This document shows positions 1-7,828 of a stretch of DNA of 32,423 bases, one piece after another. The notes beneath the pieces are model-generated. The model was not told the DNA's origin. It saw nothing but the letters and a program-made list of their open reading frames with translations, and made no database searches. The stretch is taken from contig JAJRXT010000065.1 in the NCBI GenBank assembly GCA_024276125.1, positions 1 to 32,423 on the forward strand. Reading direction: 5' to 3'. The translations under genes and the position numbers were made by a program. Position 1 is the stretch's first letter, and each line of letters starts with the position of its first letter. The DNA is from a bacterium (GTDB taxonomy: Bacteria > SZUA-182 > SZUA-191 > JAJRXT01).

Positions 1-28
1 CTAAAAGTGTAAAACCTTTATCTTTCAC
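1..28 (-). CDS. Pseudopilin N-terminus (partial, cut by window edge)
   Basis: Only the first nine codons are inside the window. A GTG at 28-26 opens a frame reading M-K-D-K-G-F-T-L-L, and the next codon begins with G, which would fit Glu. This is the prepilin peptidase motif of type IV pilins and pseudopilins: a short basic leader, then G|F-T-L-L-E. A GGGA stretch lies about seven bases upstream as a plausible ribosome binding site. It is on the same strand as gspG and gspF and 197 bases downstream of gspG, where minor pseudopilins (GspH, GspI or GspJ) usually sit. Which one it is cannot be told from nine codons. The motif is seen directly; gene identity is inferred from position. Confidence 0.6.
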
Positions 29-60
29 AAAACATCCCGCCTGCTAAGGAACAAACCGTT

Positions 61-202
61 AATGCCGTTAACTTAAGGTGAAGAACTCTTATTAACTTGT
101 CATTCTTAAGGCCGAAGGCCGCAGAATCTACTCGCATACGTGAACGGGAGATTCTTCACTGCGCTTCGCTTTGTTTAAGAATGACCGCTGCCTTAAGTTA
201 AC
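61..202. repeat. Nested palindromic repeat (families D and A)
   Basis: This fills the gap between gspG and the next pseudopilin. The outer arms are a perfect 12-base inverted repeat at 67-78 and 191-202 (GTTAACTTAAGG). Inside, at about 98-186, is a family-A element: it starts gtcattct, carries the agaatct...agattctt inner arms, and ends agaatgac. The same family recurs at 5268, 13276, 13536, 29349, 30216 and 31285. No gene is visible here. Confidence 0.8.
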
Positions 203-224
203 AATATTGAACAAGCCGCTCCTT

Positions 225-677
225 TTAATTAAGCCCTTTCCAGCTTACAATATCCTTATTTTCTCCGTCGCCGCCTTCAACGCCGTCTAATCCATAGGAC
301 ATTATATCATAATCTCCATGATTACCCGGAGAAATATAAACATAATCTCTGCTCCAAGGGTCTTTAGGTACTTCCTGGGACAGATAACCATTATCCCAAC
401 TTTCCAATCCACCCGGATTAGTCCGAAGCGCCTGCAAGCCCTCAGCCGTAGAGGGATAACGCCCGACATCCAATCTAAATAACTCCAGGGCCTGAGCAAA
501 CATTGCAATCTGAGCCTTTGCGGCTTTCTGCTTGGCGCCTTTTACCTTGCCAAAAATCTTAGGCCCCACTAAAGTAGCCAGTAAACCGATAATAAGCATT
601 ACCACCAAGAGTTCTATTAAGGTAAATCCACCTGCTGAAGAAATTTTTAGCCGGCTAAGCCGTTTTTTTATTAACAT
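225..677 (-). CDS. gspG: Type II secretion major pseudopilin GspG
   Basis: 150-residue pseudopilin that would form the periplasmic pseudopilus of a type II secretion system (or a related type IV-like machine). A basic leader of 17 residues ends in G17, followed by F18-T-L-I-E22; E22 is the +5 glutamate needed for assembly. The hydrophobic N-terminal helix covers about residues 18-38. The C-terminal half has the GspG pattern: RYPST-EGL near 73-81, a KDPW motif near 105-108, and an Asp/Gly-rich loop near 129-141 matching the family's calcium site. The start is supported by AAGGAG eight bases upstream. It lies downstream of gspF on the same strand, separated by a palindromic element. Length is normal for GspG. 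Family assignment is strong; the substrate is unknown. Confidence 0.92.
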   Translation of the reverse strand: MLIKKRLSRLKISSAGGFTLIELLVVMLIIGLLATLVGPKIFGKVKGAKQKAAKAQIAMFAQALELFRLDVGRYPSTAEGLQALRTNPGGLESWDNGYLSQEVPKDPWSRDYVYISPGNHGDYDIMSYGLDGVEGGDGENKDIVSWKGLN

Positions 678-729
678 GAGTACAACTCCTTATCCCGCAT
701 TATTTATAATTTATGAAACAATGTACTAT

Positions 730-911
730 GGAACTGTCACAAAATAAGTTGTGCATTTTAGCGCTAAGATTTAGCTTAGATTCAGGCGGTCTGATAAAAG
801 CAAAATTTGAGGACTAGCGACGCTAATTCGATGATTTTGCTTTTTGAAGATCGTCTGAAGATGAGCAAAAGATTAGATGCGAAAATGTACAAGTTGTTTT
901 GTGACAGTTCC
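730..911. repeat. Long imperfect palindrome (MITE-like) ending on the gspF stop codon
   Basis: A 182-base element whose two halves are imperfect reverse complements over almost the whole length. The terminal arms begin GGAACTGTCACAAAA at 730 and end with its complement at 911; matching continues inward through an AAAAGCAAAAT block and TAGCG near the centre. It is flanked by TAT on both sides (727-729 by eye has CAT/TAT ambiguity; 912-914 reads TAT), so any target duplication is tentative. The last base, 911, is the third base of the gspF stop codon. It separates gspF from gspG. No transposase is encoded, so it would need one in trans. Confidence 0.8.
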
Positions 912-2134
912 TATATTGGAATTTCATTTACACTAAATACCGCCATCAGCATAGCAACAACTATAAAACCTACAACCAGCGCCATAAATAATATCATAAC
1001 CGGTTCAAGGAAGGCTATCAAGCGGTTTATCATATTTCTGATTTCCATATCATATGTATCCGCAACCCTGAGCAGCATGTGATCAAGCTGCCCGGTTTCC
1101 TCACCGATGCTGATCATATGCAAAGCCAGCGGCGGAAAAAGACCGCTGTCCCGCAATGGAGCCGAAATACCTTCTCCCTCTTTAAGACTGCTTTGAATGC
1201 TCAGCATTGCATTGGATATCAGCTTATTGCTTACGACTTCTTTTACAATAGCCAGACCCTGCAATATCGGCACTCCGCTGCGAATCAGCGTACCCAAAGT
1301 TCGGCAAAAGCGCGATACTTCTATTTTTTGTATTAAACGTCCCACAAGCGGCCATTTAAGTATCTGAGAGTCCCAGCTTAATCTCCCCGATTCAGTAGAC
1401 AGATAATACTTAAAAGCTAAAACCGCAGCAGCAATACCCACAAGGAGTAACCACCAGTAATGAATAATAAAGTCACTTAGGCTAAGCAGCATCTGAGTAG
1501 CCATAGGCAAAGCCTGCCCCATATCGGCAAACATTTGCGAAAACCGGGGAACAACAAAGGTCAGCAAAATAACTACAGCCGAACCGGCTACCAAGGTTAG
1601 TATACAGGGATAAATCAAAGCCGAGGTTACATCATTTTTTAATTTTTGAGTGCTCTCTAAAAACCCCGATAAGCGTTCTATGACTAGTTCCAGCACCCCG
1701 CCTGATTCCCCCGCCCGCACCATATTTATAAATAGGCGGGAGAAAACCCGGGGATGACGCCCCAAGGCATCGGCAAAGGAGCTTCCACCATGCACTGATT
1801 GCTGTATTTGTCTTATTATATCGGTTAATTTGGGGTTTTCAGTAAGTTCGGTTAATATGGTAAGGCTTCTGTCTAACTGCACCCCGGAGTCCAATAGAGC
1901 CGATAATTGCTGGCTGAAGGTTACTATATCTTTAATCTTTACCGGCCTTAATTGAAAAAAAATCTCTTTGGTGGATGTCGTTTCCTTAGATTTATCGCCT
2001 TCTTCTTCGATTTTTAAAGGATAACAATCAGATTGCTGCAACTTACTGATAACGGCGCTTTTATCCGCGGCTTCTATAGTGCCGGTAGTCAGTTTTCCCG
2101 CTTTATCATAAGCCTTGTAAAAATATATACCCAT
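911..2134 (-). CDS. gspF: Type II secretion inner-membrane platform protein GspF
   Basis: 407 residues, the usual size of GspF/PilC. It is the polytopic inner-membrane platform that couples the secretion ATPase to pseudopilus assembly. Two T2SF domains are visible, about residues 70-194 and 272-396, each with a cytoplasmic helical part (for example the QQLSALLDSGVQL and CRTLGTLIRSGVPIL stretches, the typical duplicated pattern). Hydrophobic segments lie near 172-192, 223-240 and 377-400. It starts five bases after the cimA stop, so the two are probably translated from one message. The C-terminus ends close to the family's usual end, with the stop codon completed by the palindrome at 730-911. 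PilC of a type IV pilus is the alternative; the adjacent gspG favours type II secretion. The ATPase gene gspE is not in the window. Confidence 0.92.
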   Translation of the reverse strand: MGIYFYKAYDKAGKLTTGTIEAADKSAVISKLQQSDCYPLKIEEEGDKSKETTSTKEIFFQLRPVKIKDIVTFSQQLSALLDSGVQLDRSLTILTELTENPKLTDIIRQIQQSVHGGSSFADALGRHPRVFSRLFINMVRAGESGGVLELVIERLSGFLESTQKLKNDVTSALIYPCILTLVAGSAVVILLTFVVPRFSQMFADMGQALPMATQMLLSLSDFIIHYWWLLLVGIAAAVLAFKYYLSTESGRLSWDSQILKWPLVGRLIQKIEVSRFCRTLGTLIRSGVPILQGLAIVKEVVSNKLISNAMLSIQSSLKEGEGISAPLRDSGLFPPLALHMISIGEETGQLDHMLLRVADTYDMEIRNMINRLIAFLEPVMILFMALVVGFIVVAMLMAVFSVNEIPI

Positions 2135-2139
2135 GCTAA

Positions 2140-3729
2140 TTATACCTGCAATCCATTCCGCATTTCTTCTTTTAACAGTTTATATTCAATACTATCCACC
2201 AGCGCCTGCCAGCTGGCTTCAATAATATTACTGGAGACGCCCACCGTATTCCAAGGGCCTTCGGAGTCGCCTGATTCAATTAATACCCTGGTTTTAGCGC
2301 CTGTTCCTTCATGTTCGTTTATGATCCTCACCTTATAATCAATGAGTTCCACCTCTCTGATACAGGGATAAGTTTTATCCAGCGCTTTACGCAAGGCGCG
2401 GTTTAAGGCGTCCACCGGACCATCACCGTCGGCTGCGGTCTGCTCTATAGCGCCATCCGGCGTTCTGATCTTAATGGTGGCTTCAGCCAAGGCTTCCTTA
2501 TCATGTTCGCGCCGTTCTACTATGACTCTAAAGCCGACTAATTCAAAAAGCTTTTTATAAGCGCCGGCAGCCTTTTTAACCATAAGCTCAAATGACGCCT
2601 CGGCGCCTTCAAACTGAAAGCCGGCCAGCTCGCGCTCTTTTACTTCATTTAATAAAGTTTGCACTTCCGGCGTATCTTTTGTTAAGTCCAGACCGTATTC
2701 TTTGGCTTTATATACAATGGCTCCGCGTCCTGATTGATCTGAGACCAGAATTTTGCGCTCGTTACCCACTAGTTCCGGTTTAATATGCTCATAAGAGCGG
2801 GAAATCTTTTGTATGGCGCTTACGTGTATGCCACCTTTATGGGCAAAGGCTGAATCGCCTACATAGGGTTGATGCGGCTGATGCTTCAGGTTAGCCAGCT
2901 CGCTTACAAACCAGGATACATCGCTTAATTGTTTTAACTGCTCATCGGATATACAATCCAGTTTTAATTTGAGTTTGATATTGGGGATAATACTGCACAA
3001 ATTGGCGTTTCCGCAGCGCTCCCCATAGCCGTTTATAGTACCCTGAATGTGCATTATACCGTATTTTAACGCCTGAAGCGATGAGGCTACTGCTAAAGCG
3101 CTGTCATTGTGAGCGTGAATCCCTAAAGGTATGCTTATTTGTTGTTGAACCTGTTTTATGATTTCAGCTATTCCATCAGGCAGCATTCCGCCATTGGTAT
3201 CGCATAATACGATACAGGATACGTTTGCGGCCTCCGCCGCCTTAAGCGTTTTTACCGCGTATTCGCAATTAGCCCTATAGCCGTCAAAAAAATGTTCAGC
3301 ATCATAAAAGAGCGTATCTACTCTTTTATTAAGATAGCTCAGGGAATCATAAATTAATTCCAGATTCTCTTCTAGTGATATGTTTAATACTTTTTCTGCG
3401 TGTAAGTCCCAGGATTTACCGAATATAGTTATTACCGATGTTTCGGCTTTTAATAAAGCGGTCAAATTGGGGTCAGTTGCAGCTTTATGTTTGCGGTGCC
3501 TCGTAGAGCCAAAGGCGGCAATTTTAGATGCAGCCCAAGGCTGTTTTTTTACCTTTTCAAAAAAGGCTATATCTTTGGGATTAGCGCCCGGCCAGCCGCC
3601 TTCAATATAGTCTATCCCAAGCTGTGCCAGCCGTTCGGCAATACGCAATTTATCATCTACAGAAAAGGAAACCCCCTCTGTTTGAGACCCGTCTCTTAAG
3701 GTGGTATCGTATATTATAACTTTATCCAT
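2140..3729 (-). CDS. cimA: (R)-citramalate synthase
   Basis: 529-residue enzyme of the LeuA/HMGL family that condenses acetyl-CoA with pyruvate to (R)-citramalate, the first step of the threonine-independent isoleucine route. The N-terminal TIM barrel (about 1-290) has the TTLRDGSQ motif with catalytic R12-D13, a [10 protein letters not shown] signature characteristic of the long citramalate synthase subfamily, and the metal-binding HAHND motif at 205-209. GERCGNANL follows near 238. The C-terminal LeuA-type regulatory/dimerisation domain spans about 385-520, so isoleucine feedback is possible. The start has an AGGA box nine bases upstream. It is the first gene of a cimA-gspF-gspG transcription unit; joining it to secretion genes is unusual and may be chance. 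Homocitrate or isopropylmalate synthase are less likely given length and motifs. Confidence 0.92.
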   Translation of the reverse strand: MDKVIIYDTTLRDGSQTEGVSFSVDDKLRIAERLAQLGIDYIEGGWPGANPKDIAFFEKVKKQPWAASKIAAFGSTRHRKHKAATDPNLTALLKAETSVITIFGKSWDLHAEKVLNISLEENLELIYDSLSYLNKRVDTLFYDAEHFFDGYRANCEYAVKTLKAAEAANVSCIVLCDTNGGMLPDGIAEIIKQVQQQISIPLGIHAHNDSALAVASSLQALKYGIMHIQGTINGYGERCGNANLCSIIPNIKLKLKLDCISDEQLKQLSDVSWFVSELANLKHQPHQPYVGDSAFAHKGGIHVSAIQKISRSYEHIKPELVGNERKILVSDQSGRGAIVYKAKEYGLDLTKDTPEVQTLLNEVKERELAGFQFEGAEASFELMVKKAAGAYKKLFELVGFRVIVERREHDKEALAEATIKIRTPDGAIEQTAADGDGPVDALNRALRKALDKTYPCIREVELIDYKVRIINEHEGTGAKTRVLIESGDSEGPWNTVGVSSNIIEASWQALVDSIEYKLLKEEMRNGLQV

Positions 3730-3833
3730 TATGATAATTCCTGATTTTTATAATGAGACATTCCATAGTATAGATTAATTCCCGAATCATTCGAGTGGGT
3801 AAAACCATCTTAAACACGCTTATGTTTTGCATT

Positions 3834-3863
3834 ATTATATCAGGAAGCAGCCTTTTTGTACAA
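3834..3863 (-). promoter_or_regulatory. Probable sigma-70 promoter of the cimA-gspFG operon
   Basis: On the minus strand a TTGTAC box (3863-3858) is followed after 18 bases by a perfect TATAAT (3839-3834). Transcription would start near 3827, giving a leader of about 97 bases before cimA. This is the best promoter match I found. No attenuator or T-box structure was recognised in the leader. Confidence 0.6.
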
Positions 3864-4030
3864 AAAAAATTAAAAAAAGCTGACAAAATCCTGCTTTAAG
3901 GCGAGTTTATTTGTTGATTTTTATAGTTTGGCGCTCTGTTTTATAAATAAAGTATTGGCTTGACTTATACTCAATCAGAATGTTATAAGAACATAACTTA
4001 CTTTCGTTTTCGCAGCCGCCGACTTTCCCT

Positions 4031-4228
4031 GTAGCTGCCGACCTTTAGGTTGACCGGTTATCAGTAGGGAGCGGGTTTAAAAACCCGCATCTACAAAAGG
4101 AAAAAATGGGGTTTTCTAGTGTATGTTTCGGGGTATCCCACCTCGAAACACCTAGCGCTGGGCATATGTTTCGGCTTGAGATATCCCAAAAGATATAAAT
4201 AACAGCCGACCTAAAGGTCGGCAGCTAC
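4031..4228. repeat. Nested palindrome (family F arms enclosing a GC hairpin and two family E copies)
   Basis: Outer arms are a perfect 20-base inverted repeat, 4031-4050 and 4209-4228 (GTAGCTGCCGACCTTTAGGT and its complement). Enclosed are a gcgggttt...aaacccgc hairpin at about 4068-4085 and two degenerate copies of the tatgtttcgg family E near 4122-4150 and 4164-4196. It fills the gap between the divergent cimA promoter and the amidohydrolase. Apart from the promoter and this array I see nothing else in 3730-4242. Confidence 0.8.
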
Positions 4229-4242
4229 TTTATTTACCCGGT

Positions 4243-5229
4243 ATGGGCTGGTTTAAAAAAACTGCATCTACAAAAAAACCATTATCAACATACATGCAAA
4301 CAGAAAAACCGGATTTTCCGATTATAGACGCTCATATACATTTTATGAGCTACAAAACCCAAAAAAAGCTGATAGATGTCTGGAGCGGCGGTAATAAGGC
4401 GCTTATTACTCAAGATAAAAAGCGGCGCAACCTGCATGCTAAAAGACAAAATAATCCGCCGTGGGAATATCCCGACCTGCCGGGCGATAAATTTGCCCTA
4501 AAATGGCTGGCTGAACTGGATAAAAATAATATTAATAGGGCGGTATTTTTGTGCCTTATGCCGTATGCTGATGATTTTAAACAATTTATAGCCGCCGGTA
4601 AAGGACGCTTTTTCGGCTTTACCTCAGTTGATCCCCTATCAGCAGAACAGGTTAAAAAATTGGCCGGCTATATGAAGGAAAATGGTTTTTGCGGTTTAAA
4701 ATTCTCCCCGGCCTTACAGCATTTTAATGTATATGACGAGCGGGTATATCCCGTATATGAGTTGGCGCAGGCGCGCGGCTGGCCGATTATTTTTCATATG
4801 GGATTAACCCTATCTTATTTTGCAGATATACGCTATATTAATCCCTTGGATTTGCAGCCCGTAGCGCGCGATTTCCCTCACCTTAAAATTATAGTACCAC
4901 ATTTCGGCGCCGGTTATTTAAGGGAGACGTTATTTTTAGCTTATCATTGCGCAAATGTATATTTTGATAGTTCAAGCTCCAATATCTGGACAAAATATAT
5001 GCCTTATGAGGTAACACTAAGACAAGTCTTTGAGAAATTCTTAGATGCGGTGGGGGCTAAGCGCATTATATTCGGCACTGATTCCAGCTATTTTCCCCGC
5101 GGATATCGTAATCGTATATTAGATAAACAGCTTGATATTTTAGATAAACTTAATTTGACGCAAGAAGAGCTTAAAAATATCCTTGGCGGAAATATATTGC
5201 GTCTGCTGGGCAGCAAGGATTTCTTGTAG
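4243..5229 (+). CDS. Amidohydrolase_2 family metal-dependent hydrolase
   Basis: 328 residues as read from the first ATG. TIM-barrel amidohydrolase related to the aminocarboxymuconate-semialdehyde decarboxylase/TIM-barrel hydrolase group. Metal-ligand pattern: DAHIH (H31, H33), H185 in PIIFHMG, H220 in IIVPHFG, and D280 in IIFGTDSS; K153 in GLKF may matter too. The substrate cannot be predicted. The first 17 codons read through a copy of an intergenic repeat (ggctggtttaaa...ctgcatctacaaaa, compare 4069-4100 and 32262-32290), so the native start may be Met18 at 4294, just before the conserved barrel strand. Neither start has a convincing ribosome binding site. Downstream is another repeat array, so it may be monocistronic. 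Confidence 0.85.
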   Translation: MGWFKKTASTKKPLSTYMQTEKPDFPIIDAHIHFMSYKTQKKLIDVWSGGNKALITQDKKRRNLHAKRQNNPPWEYPDLPGDKFALKWLAELDKNNINRAVFLCLMPYADDFKQFIAAGKGRFFGFTSVDPLSAEQVKKLAGYMKENGFCGLKFSPALQHFNVYDERVYPVYELAQARGWPIIFHMGLTLSYFADIRYINPLDLQPVARDFPHLKIIVPHFGAGYLRETLFLAYHCANVYFDSSSSNIWTKYMPYEVTLRQVFEKFLDAVGAKRIIFGTDSSYFPRGYRNRILDKQLDILDKLNLTQEELKNILGGNILRLLGSKDFL

Positions 5230-5244
5230 GAAAGAGGCTTGTCC

Positions 5245-5472
5245 TCAATGCCATTAAGTTAAGGAAATTGTCATTCTGAACGAAGAGGCTGTGTCGCAAC
5301 TACTTTTCGGGTGGGATTTGCACCGTATGTTGTACGTCAAGCCTTGCATCTCTACCACCTGTAGACGTAAAAATTGGACAAAGGTAATTGCGACACAGCC
5401 TCGAAACGGAGTGGAGTGAAGAATCTGTCCCCATATGTGAGCAGATTCTTCGGCCTCCGGCCTCAGAATGAC
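5245..5472. repeat. Nested palindromic repeat (half D, then A containing B)
   Basis: A left D arm (5245-5263) has the same sequence as the arm at 31261-31280. Next is a family-A element, 5268-5472, split by a family-B palindrome at 5285-5402 whose arms gaggctgtgtcgcaac / gcgacacagcctc pair across the insert. The right D arm is missing and is replaced by family-E hairpins. Small open frames here translate only the repeat and are not genes. Confidence 0.8.
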
Positions 5473-5499
5473 GGCCAAGAAAAGCCTTTTTATGTTTAT

Positions 5500-5574
5500 G
5501 TTTCGGGGTGTCCCACCCCGAAACTAATATGCTCACTTCAGGTATGTTTCGGCATGAGACGTACTCGAAACATA
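5500..5574. repeat. Two family-E hairpins upstream of the TPR gene
   Basis: Hairpin one has an 11-base perfect stem, 5500-5510 with 5514-5524 (gtttcggggtg / caccccgaaac) and a three-base loop. Hairpin two pairs 5543-5551 with 5566-5574 (tatgtttcg / cgaaacata). They end 13 bases before the ATG at 5588. Other E copies are near 7771, 15858 and 25150. Confidence 0.75.
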
Positions 5575-5587
5575 CAAATGGATTAAT

Positions 5588-6508
5588 ATGCTTAAGACCT
5601 TAAGTATCGCTATAATCTGTTGCGGGATGTTTTTTACAGGCTCTGTCTGTGCGCATGATTACAAATCTAATGATGCAAAATCCATATTATCCTTTGCCGA
5701 GCATTTGTCCTCCCAAGGCGAATATTATCGCGCAATTACTGAGTATAAACGCCTGTTGTTTTTATATCCGGCACACCCTGAGCGCTTTGAAATCAAATTA
5801 AAAATCGGTAATTGTTATATGCAGGGCGAGCGCTGGAATGAGGCAATTAGTTATTTTCAATTGCTCTTAGCAGAAGGACAGCCTGAAAAAATCAGTATTA
5901 AGATACTTTACAAATTTGCCGAATCCTATTATGCTATTAAAAAATACAATACAGCGCGTATGTACTTACAAAACCTTATTGATCAATTTCCAGATACAAA
6001 AGATGCAGATACCGCCCGTTATTTAATGGCTGATACCTACTTAAAACAGTATAATTGGCCGAAAGCCGCCGAAGTTTTTGCTCAAATAAACGAAAAAACA
6101 TATTCGGGCGTAAAAAATTTAAACCAAGAAATCCTCGAAGCAGAAAGACTACTCTATAAATCCCCGGGACTGGCCGGTGTATATTCTGCTTTAATACCCG
6201 GTGCGGGTCAGTTATATGCCGGACGAAGACAAGACGCTATTGTTTCGTTTTTGCTAAACGGTGTTTTTCTTTGGGGAATAGTCGAGTCTTTTCAACATGA
6301 TAAAGAAGTAGCCGGCGGAATTTTACTTTTTTTTGAATTAGGCTGGTATACGGGCAATATTTATAGTGCAATAACCAGTACGCATAAGTATAATGAAAAG
6401 TTAAAGGATGATTTTTACAAGGGAATTAATTCCCGCTTGCAATTTAAGCTGGGTAGTTTAAAAAAAGATGCGCTGGTACCATATATTTGTTTAACTTATA
6501 AATTTTAA
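5588..6508 (+). CDS. Secreted TPR-repeat protein with C-terminal PGAGQ-type membrane domain
   Basis: 306 residues, no named homologue recognised. Residues 1-22 look like a signal peptide (hydrophobic core, cleavage after C-A before HD). Residues about 30-155 hold three or four tetratricopeptide-like helix pairs with the usual spacing (GEYYRAITEYKRLL, ERWNEAISYFQLLL, KKYNTARMYLQNLI, YNWPKAAEVF). The C-terminal third begins S-A-L-I-P-G-A-G-Q-L-Y-A-G, the signature of DUF5683/TM2-like membrane domains, followed by two hydrophobic helices (about 215-232 and 240-258). It would expose TPRs outside the cytoplasm and anchor in a membrane, suggesting a scaffold role. It is 52 bases upstream of mnmA on the same strand. 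No good ribosome binding site was seen. Confidence 0.7.
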   Translation: MLKTLSIAIICCGMFFTGSVCAHDYKSNDAKSILSFAEHLSSQGEYYRAITEYKRLLFLYPAHPERFEIKLKIGNCYMQGERWNEAISYFQLLLAEGQPEKISIKILYKFAESYYAIKKYNTARMYLQNLIDQFPDTKDADTARYLMADTYLKQYNWPKAAEVFAQINEKTYSGVKNLNQEILEAERLLYKSPGLAGVYSALIPGAGQLYAGRRQDAIVSFLLNGVFLWGIVESFQHDKEVAGGILLFFELGWYTGNIYSAITSTHKYNEKLKDDFYKGINSRLQFKLGSLKKDALVPYICLTYKF

Positions 6509-6560
6509 TATGCTATCATAGAAAGATAGCTAAAAACCATAACATAGATATATTAAAAAT

Positions 6561-7625
6561 ATGAGAGTAGCGGTAGCTATGAGCGGCGGAGTGGACAGTT
6601 CGGTGGCTGCCGCCATATTAAAAGAAGAGGGATATGATGTAATAGGCATTACCATGCACGTATGGTCTGATTTTAGTAATCCGGCCTGCGAAGAGCGAAA
6701 GCGCAGCTGCTGTGCGCCAAGCCATATAGACGATGCCCGCCAGGTAGCCCACCAATTGGGTATTCCCCACTATGTGCTGGACTTTAGAGCTGATTTTGAC
6801 CGGCTTATAGTCGATTATTTCTGTCAGGAATATTTAAACGGTAAAACGCCTAATCCTTGTATCCCCTGTAATCAAAAGCTAAAATTCGTACTACTGGCCA
6901 AAAGAGTAAAAGAACTGGGAGCGCAATATATTGCAACCGGACATTATGCTCAAATACAACAGGATAATGAAGGGAATTTCCTGCTTAAGAGCGCAAAAGA
7001 CAAAAACAAGGACCAGTCTTATTTTTTATTTAATTTAAAACAAAAACAACTGAAACATACTCTTTTTCCATTGGGTAATTTCACCAAAGCCCGTATACGC
7101 CGCTTAGCCGGTGAGTTAAACCTAAAGGTAGCCAATAAACCAGATAGTCAACAAGTGTGTTTTACAGACCAACATTATCAGGAATTGCTTAAAGAAAGAT
7201 TCCCCGAACGCATAAAAAAAGGGGTTATTCTTGATTATCTGGGACATAAAGTAGGTGAGCATAAGGGAATACATTTATATACTATAGGACAGCGCAAGGG
7301 GTTGGGACTTGCTTTGGGTTATCCCGTATATGTAACCGAGATCGACAGTATTGCCAATACGATAAAAATAGGCGCATATGATGATCTGTATAGCGACAGT
7401 CTGATTGCGCAGCATTGTCATATGGCGTATGAATTATCTCATTCAAAAATTGTTCAGATTAAGATAAGATCGCGGCATAAAGCCGCCAAAGCCATTATTT
7501 CACCGCTTGATAACGGCAAGATTAAGGTAAAATTTGCCCGCCCGCAAAGGGCGATTACCCCGGGACAGGCGGCGGTTTTCTACGCAGAGGATTGCGTATT
7601 GGGCGGAGGCTGGATAGATGTTTAA
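6561..7625 (+). CDS. mnmA: tRNA-specific 2-thiouridylase MnmA
   Basis: 354 residues, the normal length. MnmA activates C2 of the wobble uridine of tRNA Lys, Glu and Gln with ATP and inserts sulfur to make s2U34. The PP-loop ATP pyrophosphatase motif SGGVDSS is at residues 8-14. Catalytic cysteines fit C103 in the NPCIPCNQKLKF segment and C200 in KPDSQQVCF, matching Cys102 and Cys199 of the E. coli enzyme. ATGHYA (125-130) and DQSYFLF (151-157) are also family signatures, and the C-terminal beta-barrel domain ends with the usual PGQAAVFY and GGGWI stretches. The ATG at 6561 directly precedes the first beta strand, so the start is secure despite the absence of a clear ribosome binding site. Confidence 0.96.
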   Translation: MRVAVAMSGGVDSSVAAAILKEEGYDVIGITMHVWSDFSNPACEERKRSCCAPSHIDDARQVAHQLGIPHYVLDFRADFDRLIVDYFCQEYLNGKTPNPCIPCNQKLKFVLLAKRVKELGAQYIATGHYAQIQQDNEGNFLLKSAKDKNKDQSYFLFNLKQKQLKHTLFPLGNFTKARIRRLAGELNLKVANKPDSQQVCFTDQHYQELLKERFPERIKKGVILDYLGHKVGEHKGIHLYTIGQRKGLGLALGYPVYVTEIDSIANTIKIGAYDDLYSDSLIAQHCHMAYELSHSKIVQIKIRSRHKAAKAIISPLDNGKIKVKFARPQRAITPGQAAVFYAEDCVLGGGWIDV

Positions 7626-7628
7626 ACT

Positions 7629-7722
7629 GTAGCCGCCGACCTTTAGGTCGGCTATTGTTTACGCTGGTCTTAAAGAGTTGCTTTGTACGTCTAACCAAAC
7701 CGACCTAAAGGTCGGCATCTAC
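7629..7722. repeat. Family-F palindromic repeat
   Basis: Two inverted copies of the gccgacctttaggtcggc hairpin, at about 7634-7652 and 7700-7716, are flanked by gtag...ctac ends. Each is itself a seven-base stem with a ttta loop. A longer composite of the same kind is at 25051-25142. Confidence 0.8.
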
Positions 7723-7770
7723 AAAAGACAAAAATGGGATTTCCTATACTGTCAAATTAAACAATATGTT

Positions 7771-7797
7771 TATGTTTCTATGTCCTCAAGAAACATA
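7771..7797. repeat. Family-E hairpin upstream of larE
   Basis: A nine-base perfect stem (7771-7779 with 7789-7797, tatgtttct / agaaacata), 31 bases before the larE ATG. It is one of the divergent E copies. Confidence 0.6.
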
Positions 7798-7828
7798 AAA
7801 TTTCTAACCGTCAAAATACTAAAATACT

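Noticed and set aside
807-1082. Plus-strand open frame over the gspF 3' end
   Set aside because: It runs through the palindrome and antisense to gspF, with low-complexity product and no family features.
5374-5586. Small open reading frame with a R-F-F-G-L-R-P-Q-N product, also at 31462-31665
   Set aside because: Both translate the family-A repeat; the shared peptide comes from the repeat and there is no ribosome binding site.
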